A stretch of DNA of 64,000 nucleotides from Polynucleobacter sp. AP-Titi-500A-B4 (GTDB taxonomy: Bacteria > Pseudomonadota > Gammaproteobacteria > Burkholderiales > Burkholderiaceae), in the NCBI RefSeq assembly GCF_018688095.1, contig NZ_CP061311.1:618861-682860 (forward strand), given 5' to 3'. Below the pieces are notes generated by a model. It did not search any database. It was given only the letters and a program-made list of their open reading frames with translations, and was not told the origin of the DNA. Made by a program: the position numbers and the translations under genes. Positions 17,624 through 25,827 of the stretch are shown piece after piece (position 1 is the first letter of the stretch; every line of letters begins with the position of its first letter).

Positions 17624-18772
17624 ATGCCAGGCTTACTTCCCAATGTTGATCCAGATGGATTATTAGAGTTCTCAGTTGTTTACACCGACCGCTCTTTGAA
17701 TCATATGTCTGAAGAATTCAAACGCGTGATGGTTGATATCTCCAGCGTTCTGAAGGATGCATATAACGCTAGCTCTGCAGTGATCGTTCCCGGTAGTGGT
17801 ACTTTTGGCATGGAAGCGGTTGCTCGCCAATTTGCCAATAAGCAAAAGTGTTTAGTTTTGCGTAATGGCTGGTTTAGCTATCGCTGGACTCAAATTTTTG
17901 ACCTAGACCATATCTCTGACGATGTCACTGTGATTAAAGGTCGTCAATTAGAAAATTCTGCGCAAGGTGTATTTGCACCAGCACCGATTGAAGAGGTTGT
18001 AGCTTTCATTAAAAAAGAAAAGCCTGGAGTGGTATTTGCTCCTCACGTTGAAACCTCCGCTGGAATTATTTTGCCGGATGATTACATCAAGGCAATTGGT
18101 GAGGCAGTGCGCTCTGTAAATGGTATTTTTGTTTTGGACTGCATCGCCTCTGGTGCAATGTGGGTCGACATGAAAGCATGTGAAGTAGATGTGCTGATTT
18201 CTGCGCCACAAAAAGGTTGGAGTAGTTCACCATGCTGTGCTTTGATTGCCCTAGGTGAGAGAGCTCGCAAACATATTGATTCAACTCAGAGCAGTAGCTT
18301 TTCGATGGACCTAAAAAAGTGGCTGCAAATCATGGAGGCATATGAAAAAGGTGGACATGTGTATCACACCACCATGCCTACCGATGCGCTTAAGATCTTG
18401 CGTAATGTCATGAAAGAAACTCAATCACTTGGCTTTGCTACCCTTAAAGCAAAACAAGTCGAGCTCGGCACTAAGGTGCGTGCATTGCTGGCTTCAAAAG
18501 GTTACCCTTCAGTTGCAGCAAAGGGCTATGAGGCTCCAGGTGTTGTAGTGAGCTATACCAAGGATCCAGATATTCAATCTGGCAAGAAATTTATTGCTCT
18601 TGGACTACAAACTGCTGCTGGCGTACCACTGCAGTGTGACGAAAGACCAGACTTCCGCACCTTCCGTCTAGGCTTATTTGGTTTGGAAAAATGGAACAAC
18701 GTAGATCGTACAGTGGGTCATTTAGCCGCTGCACTTGAAAAAATTACCGAGGCAGAAGCCCAGCCTGCGTAA
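17624..18772 (+). CDS. Class V aminotransferase (serine/alanine-glyoxylate type)
   Basis: A 382-residue pyridoxal-phosphate enzyme. The Schiff-base lysine is K197 in SAPQKGWSSSP, the cofactor aspartate is in LDCIASGAMWVD, and PGSGTFGMEAVARQ near 56-69 matches alanine-glyoxylate/serine-pyruvate aminotransferases. Likely substrates are small amino acids with glyoxylate or pyruvate. It follows tcuB after 121 bases, perhaps with its own promoter, and is closed by a strong terminator. Confidence 0.88.
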   Translation: MPGLLPNVDPDGLLEFSVVYTDRSLNHMSEEFKRVMVDISSVLKDAYNASSAVIVPGSGTFGMEAVARQFANKQKCLVLRNGWFSYRWTQIFDLDHISDDVTVIKGRQLENSAQGVFAPAPIEEVVAFIKKEKPGVVFAPHVETSAGIILPDDYIKAIGEAVRSVNGIFVLDCIASGAMWVDMKACEVDVLISAPQKGWSSSPCCALIALGERARKHIDSTQSSSFSMDLKKWLQIMEAYEKGGHVYHTTMPTDALKILRNVMKETQSLGFATLKAKQVELGTKVRALLASKGYPSVAAKGYEAPGVVVSYTKDPDIQSGKKFIALGLQTAAGVPLQCDERPDFRTFRLGLFGLEKWNNVDRTVGHLAAALEKITEAEAQPA

Positions 18773-18789
18773 TTTAGTTTTAGCAAAGT

Positions 18790-18817
18790 AAAAGGCCATC
18801 CGATGATGGCCTTTTTT
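18790..18817 (+). terminator. Intrinsic terminator after the class V aminotransferase
   Basis: AAAGGCCATC/GATGGCCTTTTTT forms a hairpin followed by a T-tract, 17 bases after the stop. Confidence 0.9.
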
Positions 18818-18818
18818 A

Positions 18819-19448
18819 TTAGCGAGCAAGGGGATTGGGTGTTGCTTCACCAATTTTATGAAGCGTATTGTTATCAATATGATGGAATAGCTCTGCCTGA
18901 TCTTTGATTTTCAAGACAGTGTCTTGTTCGTATGACCAAGTCCCATCGTCATGCATGCTTACTTCGATTCGAAACTCAACTGTTCTAAAAGCGTAGTCCA
19001 AAAATGGATTAGAGGAGATGCCGGCACAACGATCATCTTCTTTGGCGAGTAATTCAAATTGCCGCGCATCCGAAGTAGACCTGCCCGTAGCCATCGTAAT
19101 CATGCCACGCGGAATGGAGAGGGTGTGGATGATATTACCGGTTGCAGACTCCCACAACCAATAACCAACTTGATCATGATAGGTTTTGACTTGGTCTGGC
19201 TTGGTGATATGAGTGTGATATCTCAGGCCATAGAAGAGTTGGGGCCCATTGGTTTGGGGGTCAATAGGTTGGAGTTCGATACGCTCTACAAAAGCTTGCT
19301 TACGCGGTCCATCTGCTTTGGGTTTGACATCTAGACCGCGAATGCCTTCCCAAATTCCTGCCATCCCTGTGAGTGGGCCAAGATTATTGAGGGTATCCAC
19401 GGAGTACCCTTGAGGTTCGGTAAAGATATCGCTAGGGAAAGCATTCAT
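18819..19448 (-). CDS. Haem-binding beta-barrel (nitrobindin/FABP-like) family protein
   Basis: A 209-residue cytoplasmic protein of the nitrobindin-like beta-barrel family. GPLTGMAGIWEGIRGLDVKP near residues 24-43 corresponds to the family's GxWxGxG start motif, and SIPRGMITMATGRS and the FRTVEFRIEVSMHDDGTWSYEQDTV strands follow. A haem or fatty-acid ligand is possible; the exact function is unknown. It converges on the aminotransferase and diverges from a small exported protein. Confidence 0.75.
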   Translation of the reverse strand: MNAFPSDIFTEPQGYSVDTLNNLGPLTGMAGIWEGIRGLDVKPKADGPRKQAFVERIELQPIDPQTNGPQLFYGLRYHTHITKPDQVKTYHDQVGYWLWESATGNIIHTLSIPRGMITMATGRSTSDARQFELLAKEDDRCAGISSNPFLDYAFRTVEFRIEVSMHDDGTWSYEQDTVLKIKDQAELFHHIDNNTLHKIGEATPNPLAR

Positions 19449-19529
19449 GGAGCACCTTCTAAAAATGAATCATTTATCTCAGATTTTTGAGTATTATTAA
19501 ATTATCCACAAACCTTCTTGGAGAGTTGC

Positions 19530-19775
19530 ATGATTTCTCATTTCACCCGCATCAGTTTGATAGCCCTTGTATCAGCAGCAATTGGTTTATCGCCAATTAG
19601 TGTGATGGCAGCAGATCCTGCACCAGCCGCTGCTCCAGCACCAGCCGATCAGGCTGCCGCTAAAACTGCAAAGAAACAAGCGAAAAAAGAAAAGAAAGCT
19701 GAGAAAAAATCCAAGAAGAAGTCTAAGAAAAAAGCAAAAGCCGCTTCACCAGCAGCAGCGCCAGCAGCTCAATAA
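19530..19775 (+). CDS. Small exported lysine/alanine-rich protein
   Basis: An 81-residue protein with a signal peptide (ISHFTRISLIALVSAAIGL, cleavage about VMAA-DP), an Ala-Pro stretch, a highly basic block of Lys-Lys repeats (about 51-73) and an Ala-Pro tail. It has no fold-specific motif. ATG 19530 follows GGAG (19520-19523) at good spacing. Exported Lys/Ala-rich proteins may interact with cell-wall polymers, but no function can be assigned. It ends in a terminator placed inside the opposite gene. Confidence 0.72.
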   Translation: MISHFTRISLIALVSAAIGLSPISVMAADPAPAAAPAPADQAAAKTAKKQAKKEKKAEKKSKKKSKKKAKAASPAAAPAAQ

Positions 19776-19804
19776 TTTTAAATAGGTTGAAGACCCCTTA
19801 CCCC

Positions 19805-20782
19805 TTAGTTAAGGGGTTCGACCTCATCAAAGTCACCCGATTTTTTAGAATCCGGTGACTTTTTTCTTGGGGCATCGTTGCGCACCAATAACCACATCGC
19901 AGCAATTACGAGGGTCATGCCGCCAATTTGCATCCAGGTAATGGGTTCTGATAAAACAAAATAACCTAAGAAAATAGTGGAGACTGGCCCTAAGATGCCA
20001 GCTTGTGCAACCAGCGGCGAGCCAATGCGATTGATGGCAATCATGATTAATAGCATCGGAATGACTGTGCATAAACTCGCATTGAGCAGGCTGAGCCAAT
20101 AGACTTGCGTGGTCTGCTCAAAAACAGCGCTGGGGTTATACAGCGTAGATTGAATGATGCTGAGTACCGCTGAGGCTGAACTGGCATAGACCACTAGGCG
20201 CACGCTACCAATACGTTTAACCATCTCTCCAGAGCCAATCATGTAGACGGCATAGCTACACGCACTACCAAAGACTAACAGCATGCCAAGCCAAGCATGA
20301 ATACCAGTCGAGCTAGCATCTTGAATAAATACTGCGAAGACGCCGAGGTATCCCACGACAAGGGCATACCACTGTAATCGTGAAATACTTTTATTGAGGG
20401 CAAAGTATGAAATGAGTAGAACAATAGTTGGGGTGAGATAGAGAACAATGCGCTCTAATCCAACTGAGATATATTGCAATCCCAAGAAATCAATATAGCT
20501 CGACAAAAAATATCCCAAGAAACCAAGGAAGAATAATTTGCCACGATCAAGCCAGGTGATAGGGTTCATCGGTTTTCTGCGGGACTCCCACCAGTAGACA
20601 CTCCAGAAAAGGGGCAGTGCCATCAACATGCGCAAGGCCAATAGAGTTTCAGCATTAGCGCCATAGCCAAAGGCTAGTTTGACTAAAACCGCTTTGCCAG
20701 AAAAGAGCATTGCGCCGATGCCTGCCATCAGAATGCCGTAGAGGTAACGCCGGTGTTGATGTGCTGCGCTAGAGGATTGCAT
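19805..20782 (-). CDS. EamA/DMT-family transporter
   Basis: A 325-residue inner-membrane protein with ten helices in two EamA repeats (GAMLFSGKAVLVKLAFGYGANAETLL in the first; GSACSYAVYMIGSGEMVKRIG opening the second). It has a charged C-terminal tail after VRNDAPRKKSPDSKKSGDFD. It probably exports a metabolite; the substrate is unknown. It starts 6 bases downstream of the nnrD stop and is therefore likely cotranscribed with it. It is not closely similar to the DMT protein at 14 kb. Confidence 0.88.
   Translation of the reverse strand: MQSSSAAHQHRRYLYGILMAGIGAMLFSGKAVLVKLAFGYGANAETLLALRMLMALPLFWSVYWWESRRKPMNPITWLDRGKLFFLGFLGYFLSSYIDFLGLQYISVGLERIVLYLTPTIVLLISYFALNKSISRLQWYALVVGYLGVFAVFIQDASSTGIHAWLGMLLVFGSACSYAVYMIGSGEMVKRIGSVRLVVYASSASAVLSIIQSTLYNPSAVFEQTTQVYWLSLLNASLCTVIPMLLIMIAINRIGSPLVAQAGILGPVSTIFLGYFVLSEPITWMQIGGMTLVIAAMWLLVRNDAPRKKSPDSKKSGDFDEVEPLN
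19829..19865 (+). terminator. Intrinsic terminator for the small exported protein gene, inside the opposite coding end
   Basis: AAAGTCACC-GATT pairs with AATC-GGTGACTTT and is followed by T residues on the plus strand. It lies within the last codons of the minus-strand DMT gene, an economical overlap. Confidence 0.7.
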
Positions 20783-20788
20783 ACCGTT

Positions 20789-21673
20789 TTATAACAGCTT
20801 ATTGAGGAGGCTTCTCATCTCGAGAATGGTCTCAGAAGGGGTTAGTCCAATTGGGCCAACACCTTTTTGGACTAGGCTATCTGCAGCGCAAGCATGGAGT
20901 TGAACGGCAATGCAACTAGAGTCCCAAAGATCCAAGCTGTGACGTACGCCTTGTGCGGCAATGGCTGTAATGCTGCCAGTCAACACATCACCCATGCCAC
21001 CTGTTCCCATGCCGGGATTGCCTGCTTCGCATTGCACCGCAGAGTGTTGGAGTCCTGCTATTAATGTATGTTGGCCTTTGAGCACAATAATTGACCCAGT
21101 GAGTTCAATTAATTGATGTAACGAATGCAAACGGTCTGCTTGAATCAGCTCAGTTGAGGACTTCAACAGCTTGGCTGCTTCACCTGGATGTGGTGTGAGT
21201 ACGCTTTGATTAGGAAATTCTTGATTGCGTTTCTGTAATGCCTTCAATAACTCCTCTGAATCTGCAATGAGATTTAGCGCATCCGCATCTAGTACTAATG
21301 GAATCTTGGGGTAAGCAAGACAGGCTTTAAGCCATTCAATCGCCAAGGCAGAATTACCAAGACCGGGTCCAATGGCAATCACATCTGGCTGAGTTTGATG
21401 TAATGCCTCCCTAGCTTGATGATTTGCCAAGCGAATCATTAGCTCAGGATGCTCCTTATCTGCATGAGCAGAGGCTAGATCAAGAATTTCTAAAATAGTC
21501 CAGCCAGCACCGAGATGGAGGCAGGCATTACCGGCAAGCAGAAGAGCGCCAGCCATTCCTGGTGCACCACCAATCAACAATGCTTTGCCAGCATTGCCCT
21601 TGTGCTCGGCAGGCTCACGCTTTAGGCGGCTCACTAAGTTAAAAGTATCTAGCTTGATAGGTAACGAAGTCAT
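20789..21673 (-). CDS. nnrD: ADP-dependent NAD(P)H-hydrate dehydratase
   Basis: A 294-residue ribokinase-fold enzyme that repairs damaged (hydrated) NADH and NADPH. NKGNAGKALLIGG-type N-terminus (HKGNAGKALLIGGAPGMAGA), TPHPGEAAKLL and the nucleotide-binding GNPGMGTGGMGDVLTG loop are all present. Only the dehydratase domain is here; the epimerase domain found in fused YjeF proteins is absent and presumably encoded elsewhere. ATG 21673 is preceded by an in-frame GTG. The DMT transporter gene follows directly. Confidence 0.9.
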   Translation of the reverse strand: MTSLPIKLDTFNLVSRLKREPAEHKGNAGKALLIGGAPGMAGALLLAGNACLHLGAGWTILEILDLASAHADKEHPELMIRLANHQAREALHQTQPDVIAIGPGLGNSALAIEWLKACLAYPKIPLVLDADALNLIADSEELLKALQKRNQEFPNQSVLTPHPGEAAKLLKSSTELIQADRLHSLHQLIELTGSIIVLKGQHTLIAGLQHSAVQCEAGNPGMGTGGMGDVLTGSITAIAAQGVRHSLDLWDSSCIAVQLHACAADSLVQKGVGPIGLTPSETILEMRSLLNKLL

Positions 21674-21737
21674 CACAATAGTATCGCTCTGAATTGATGG
21701 AGCTTGAAGTCATTTTAAGAGAGAGTATGCTGAGAGT

Positions 21738-23153
21738 ATGAAGATTCAATTTCTAGGTGCTGCAGGTGAGGTGACCGGATCACGACATGCGGTAGAGGTG
21801 AGTTTGGCTGGAAGAGTCCGACATTTCATGGTGGATTATGGAATGTTTCAAGGTGGTCGCGAGGCTACTAATAAGAACCTTGAGCCACTCCCTATCAATC
21901 CTAAGGACTTGGAGTTTGTCGTGCTCACGCATGCCCATATAGATCATAGTGGGCTCTTGCCACGTCTATGCGCTCAAGGATTTACGGGTCCGATTTATTG
22001 CACTAAAGCAAGCTATGAACTGCTCAAGATTCTGTTGCCTGATAGTGCACATTTACAGTTCGCCGATCTTGAGCGCGCAGAACGCAAAGTAAAACAAGGT
22101 AAGTGGCATGGCGAGATGCCAGTCGCGCTCTATTCCAAAGAAGAAGTAGAGATGACCTTGGCTCAATTTGAGCCCTTAAACTATGACCAGATTCTTGAGC
22201 TTGCCCCTGGACTGACATTGGAATTTCGTAATGCTGGCCACATTCTGGGATCTGCTATTGCGGTCATAGATATTCAAGAAGATGGTGCCCAGAAAAAGCG
22301 CTGTGTATTTTCTGGGGATATTGGCATGAAGGGAAAAGTGCTGATGCCTGATCCCGATCTCATTGCGCAAGCGGACGTCATTGTGGTCGAGTCTACTTAC
22401 GGAGATCGCTTACACCGTAGCCTTAGTGATACAGAGGATGAGCTTGTCGAAGTGATTGGTACGACGATGAGTGGACAGGGCAATGTCGTTATTCCTGCAT
22501 TTGCCGTAGGCCGCACACAAGAAATTATTTTCTTGCTCATTGACTTAGTGAGAAGGGGGCGTTTACCGCATTTAGCCATCTGGGTTGACTCGCCTATGGC
22601 AACTGCAGCGACGCATTTAACGGAGCGCTACTTTGCACAATTAGATTCTCAAACTCAATCCACTTTTGACTGGTATAAAAATAATCCTGGCGCTGTTGAT
22701 TTGCGCTTTATCGCAGATGTTGAGGAGTCTAAGGCGCTCAATAAAATTAAGGGTGGCGCGATTATTATTTCTGCCAGTGGAATGTGTGATGCTGGCAGAA
22801 TTGTTCATCACTTAGCCAATAATTTACCTCGCGCACAAAATGCCATCATCATTACTGGCTTTCAGGCCTACGGAAGTCTAGGTAGGCGTCTTGTAGATAA
22901 GGTTCAAAAAGTAAGGTTGTTTGGTGAAGATGTGCCAGTCAAGGCTTCAGTTCACACAATTGGTGGTCTATCAGCTCATGCAGATCAGGCCGGCCTCCTA
23001 GATTGGTTGAGGGGATTTAAAACACCCCCTAAGACCGTCTTTGTGGTTCATGGAGAACCAGAATCTGCCGCCGTGTTTGCAGAATGTATCCGCGAAGATC
23101 TTGGCTGGAATAATGTGATTATTCCTGAGCGCCTGCATACCTACGACTGCTAG
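21738..23153 (+). CDS. MBL-fold beta-CASP RNase (CPSF/Ysh1-like)
   Basis: A 471-residue metallo-beta-lactamase-fold protein with the beta-CASP insert, the family of RNA-specific exo/endonucleases. The zinc-binding motif is HAHIDHSG (H65, H67, D69, H70), with GHILGSA, SGDIG, ESTYGDR and the SASGMCDAGR and H-x-GGLSAHADQ motifs downstream. It lacks a KH domain. The role is probably RNA processing or turnover. It diverges from nnrD, with 64 bases between starts. Confidence 0.88.
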   Translation: MKIQFLGAAGEVTGSRHAVEVSLAGRVRHFMVDYGMFQGGREATNKNLEPLPINPKDLEFVVLTHAHIDHSGLLPRLCAQGFTGPIYCTKASYELLKILLPDSAHLQFADLERAERKVKQGKWHGEMPVALYSKEEVEMTLAQFEPLNYDQILELAPGLTLEFRNAGHILGSAIAVIDIQEDGAQKKRCVFSGDIGMKGKVLMPDPDLIAQADVIVVESTYGDRLHRSLSDTEDELVEVIGTTMSGQGNVVIPAFAVGRTQEIIFLLIDLVRRGRLPHLAIWVDSPMATAATHLTERYFAQLDSQTQSTFDWYKNNPGAVDLRFIADVEESKALNKIKGGAIIISASGMCDAGRIVHHLANNLPRAQNAIIITGFQAYGSLGRRLVDKVQKVRLFGEDVPVKASVHTIGGLSAHADQAGLLDWLRGFKTPPKTVFVVHGEPESAAVFAECIREDLGWNNVIIPERLHTYDC

Positions 23154-23162
23154 TGAGCTAGC

Positions 23163-23972
23163 TTACTCGGCGACCTTTGCACCCTCGATTTTGTGACGCA
23201 GCATTGCCTGCGCCACAAAGCCAGATTGCTTTAATTGGGTAATTACGTCACTTAAATATGCAGTCGTTTGTTCGTACTGAGGTCTTGCTTTTGGAATGCC
23301 AATCGCTTGATTGATTACCATAAAGCGCCCTGGCAACATCCGCAATCCATCATATCGTTTGGCATCACCCTCTAACTGTTGCTTCACACCAGCAGCAACA
23401 TTGCCTTTGCCAGACATGAAATCATCTATTACTGCTTGAGAACTTGCTGCTCTCAATAGGGTGGCATGTTTGATTTCTCGGGTGAGGTAGAGATCATAGG
23501 CGCTACCTTTGCCAACGACGATTTCGTTACCAGTCACATCAACCTGCTCATTATTTTGAATAGGGGAGCTCGCTTTCACCATGTAAGCGCCTTCAATCTG
23601 GATATACGCTGGCGTATAGCTGATATCAGCACCTCTGACGGGATCGATCGCCACAAACACCAAATCAATTTCACCCGTCTTAACGGCATCAACTGTGTTG
23701 CCCGCACTTTTAAATGGAATGAGTTTCACGGGTAGACCAATGCGCTTGCCAATCTCGTTAGCAATATCAATCGTGACACCCTGCGGTTGATGGGTGATGG
23801 GATCTTCATTTGCCAAAACGGGGTTACCTAAATTAATGCCAACGCGTAGTGTGCCTGTTGGCGCAAAAGAAGAGAGTACGGCAGGATCAATCGTTTTCAT
23901 GGAGCGAGAAGGTTGGCTATAACTGGGTAGTGAAATACACAGTATTACGAGACAGAGTAGAATTTTCTTCAT
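23163..23972 (-). CDS. Periplasmic amino-acid-type substrate-binding protein (SBP family 3)
   Basis: A 269-residue secreted protein with a signal peptide ending about PSYSQPS. The fold blocks GTLRVGINLGNPV, GVTIDIANEIGKRIGLPVKLIPF and AVKTGEIDLVFVAIDPVRGADISYTPAYI are typical of polar-amino-acid ABC receptors. No permease or ATPase is adjacent, so it is an orphan receptor. Its ligand is unknown. It converges closely on the beta-CASP nuclease. Confidence 0.85.
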   Translation of the reverse strand: MKKILLCLVILCISLPSYSQPSRSMKTIDPAVLSSFAPTGTLRVGINLGNPVLANEDPITHQPQGVTIDIANEIGKRIGLPVKLIPFKSAGNTVDAVKTGEIDLVFVAIDPVRGADISYTPAYIQIEGAYMVKASSPIQNNEQVDVTGNEIVVGKGSAYDLYLTREIKHATLLRAASSQAVIDDFMSGKGNVAAGVKQQLEGDAKRYDGLRMLPGRFMVINQAIGIPKARPQYEQTTAYLSDVITQLKQSGFVAQAMLRHKIEGAKVAE

Positions 23973-23985
23973 TGATTGAGGATAA

Positions 23986-24009
23986 AAAAACCGCGGCGAG
24001 CCGCGGTTT
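23986..24009 (-). terminator. Intrinsic terminator of the small membrane-anchored protein gene
   Basis: AAACCGCGGC and GCCGCGGTTT form a GC-rich stem; read on the minus strand it ends in seven T residues. It separates the small gene from the downstream binding-protein gene. Confidence 0.88.
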
Positions 24010-24026
24010 CATGTGCTAATGAAGAA

Positions 24027-24230
24027 TTACTTCTTCGCGTCAGCCGCAGGGGCTGCTGCTGGTGCAGCTGGAGCTGCTGCAGGGGCATCTTTCTTGGCTT
24101 CTTCAACATGAGTTGCTTCAGCGCCATGCTTTTCACCGCCCATATCAATGTTGCCGTCGCCCTTGAGGAGTAAGTAGGCTGTGGCACCAACTAATACTAG
24201 TACCATAATGATGATTGAACGGTTGCTCAT
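24027..24230 (-). CDS. Small membrane-anchored Ala/Pro-rich protein of unknown function
   Basis: A 67-residue protein with a single N-terminal membrane helix (SIIIMVLVLVGATAYLLLKG, residues 5-24), a short polar segment with two histidines, and an Ala-Pro-rich tail from about residue 50 ending AADAKK. AGGAAAACCC precedes the start. It has its own terminator. No family is recognised. The tail resembles those of the protein at 19.5 kb and of L31 in composition, which is a genome habit rather than homology. Confidence 0.72.
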   Translation of the reverse strand: MSNRSIIIMVLVLVGATAYLLLKGDGNIDMGGEKHGAEATHVEEAKKDAPAAAPAAPAAAPAADAKK

Positions 24231-24400
24231 GGGTTTTCCTTCAGTTTTGTTGAAATTAGACCAATATTAACCCTACTTATGTCCCCAGTAAATCCTCGCA
24301 AGCCCTAGTGCCCAATTCTTCTACTAAAACTAGGTATTAATACTGAGTGCTTTGGTATTAAGGGTAAGATGAAAACAAATAGATGTTTTAAGGTCGCAAG

Positions 24401-25258
24401 ATGAGCCCCAAGCTCCCCATTAATAACGCTCAGACAATCACTGAGTTTCTGAGTCTTCATAAAAGCCAAATGGCTGAAGAAGATTCAGTCGATTCCTATA
24501 AGTTTGCTTTTGATGACGAGGCGTTTTTATCTCGTCGAGAAACGATTGGTATTCGTTTTGAATTGGAATTGCTCAAACCCGAGATTCTTTTAAAAGAACA
24601 CGGTATCGATCACACAATTACCGTGTTTGGTTCTACTCGCTTTGTGAGTCGCGAGCGCGCAGAAATATTGGTAAAAGATGCCAAGACACAAGTAGAGAAA
24701 GAGGCTGCCAAGAAGGCATTGCACCATAGTCAGTATTACGAGTCAGCCAGAGAGTTCGGTACTTTGGTAGCTAACTACAACGCCACCCAAAAACTGGCTT
24801 CCAATAAATTGCATATTTGCACTGGTGGTGGACCGGGAATTATGGAGGCAGCCAATCGCGGTGCATTTGAGGGGGGCGATCAAACGATTGGTTTCAATAT
24901 CAGCTTGCCAAGAGAGCAGCACCCCAATCCTTACATTAGCCCAGGTTTAAGTTTTCGCTTCCATTACTTTGCATTGCGTAAGATGCATTTCATGTTGCGA
25001 GCAAGAGCAATCGTTGCCTACCCAGGGGGCTTTGGATCTTTTGATGAGCTATTTGAAGTTCTGACTTTAATCCAAACCAAGAAGGTGGTTGGTATTCCGG
25101 TCATCTTGGTAGGTAAAGACTTTTGGAATGAGATGGTGAACTTCAAAGAGATGGTGCAGTTTGGGGTGATCGATGATGCAGATATGAAAGCGATCCATTT
25201 TGTAGAGACCGCCCAGGAAGCCTGGAAGATCATTTTGGACTGGTATCAATTAGCCTAA
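24401..25258 (+). CDS. TIGR00730-type Rossmann-fold (LOG family) protein
   Basis: This 285-residue protein belongs to the LOG/lysine-decarboxylase-like family, whose best-known members hydrolyse nucleoside monophosphates with phosphoribohydrolase activity. The signature motifs are GGGPGIMEAANRGA (about 142-155) and PGGFGSFDELFE (about 207-218). Residues 1-60 form an extra N-terminal segment, as in the longer bacterial members. The actual substrate in this organism is unknown. Confidence 0.85.
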   Translation: MSPKLPINNAQTITEFLSLHKSQMAEEDSVDSYKFAFDDEAFLSRRETIGIRFELELLKPEILLKEHGIDHTITVFGSTRFVSRERAEILVKDAKTQVEKEAAKKALHHSQYYESAREFGTLVANYNATQKLASNKLHICTGGGPGIMEAANRGAFEGGDQTIGFNISLPREQHPNPYISPGLSFRFHYFALRKMHFMLRARAIVAYPGGFGSFDELFEVLTLIQTKKVVGIPVILVGKDFWNEMVNFKEMVQFGVIDDADMKAIHFVETAQEAWKIILDWYQLA

Positions 25259-25311
25259 GTCTAAGCCTCGTATGTCAAAGTAAAATAGCCTAAAGACTAT
25301 TAAAGCGAGTT

Positions 25312-25824
25312 ATGAACCCTGCACAAACCAGTATTGCTACAGCCTTAGACCTGCCTGGATATCTTTTGGGTGGGGTCATGCTATTGGTAGTAATGGTATT
25401 TCATGGGGTTTTATTGCTGCAGATAGCTAAGCGTTATGAAGTCAAAACCTTTCTCTATTTGGCTGAGAAAAAATATTCTTCAGTAGCGGCCTGTTTTTAC
25501 ATCAGCGTCTTTTGTTTATTTCTCACGCACATTGCAGAAATCCTCATTTGGGGCGTTGCACTATTTGCATTCAAGTTAATTCCTGGTTTGGGTCAGAGCA
25601 TTTTATTTAGTGGCAGCACCTATACTGCAATGGGCTTTATGGAAGATATTCTTCCGCAGGGCTGGAAAATGCTAGCAATCATTATTGCTTTTTCAGGCAT
25701 GTTCTCTTTTGCATGGACTGCCTCAGTGATGATTTCGATGACCAAAAATTTCCGGCAGGCCTACACTAAGCTTCATATGAAAAAACTCAATATCTCTTCT
25801 GAGATTATTGATCGTTTTGAGTAA
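25312..25824 (+). CDS. Small integral membrane protein, possibly ion-channel-like
   Basis: A 170-residue protein with three clear transmembrane helices (about 14-38, 57-86 and 119-140). A re-entrant-like segment before the last helix (ILFSGSTYTAMGFMEDILPQGW, 97-118) sits where a pore loop would lie in two-helix potassium channels, but it lacks the TVGYG filter. The function is unknown; the channel idea is inference from layout. The stop lies 3 bases before the next start, so the two genes form an operon. Confidence 0.72.
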   Translation: MNPAQTSIATALDLPGYLLGGVMLLVVMVFHGVLLLQIAKRYEVKTFLYLAEKKYSSVAACFYISVFCLFLTHIAEILIWGVALFAFKLIPGLGQSILFSGSTYTAMGFMEDILPQGWKMLAIIIAFSGMFSFAWTASVMISMTKNFRQAYTKLHMKKLNISSEIIDRFE

Positions 25825-25827
25825 GTC

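Noticed and set aside
24334..24343. Perfect 10-base palindrome GTATTAATAC upstream of the LOG gene
   Set aside because: Short and AT-rich; not extended or repeated nearby, so chance is likely.
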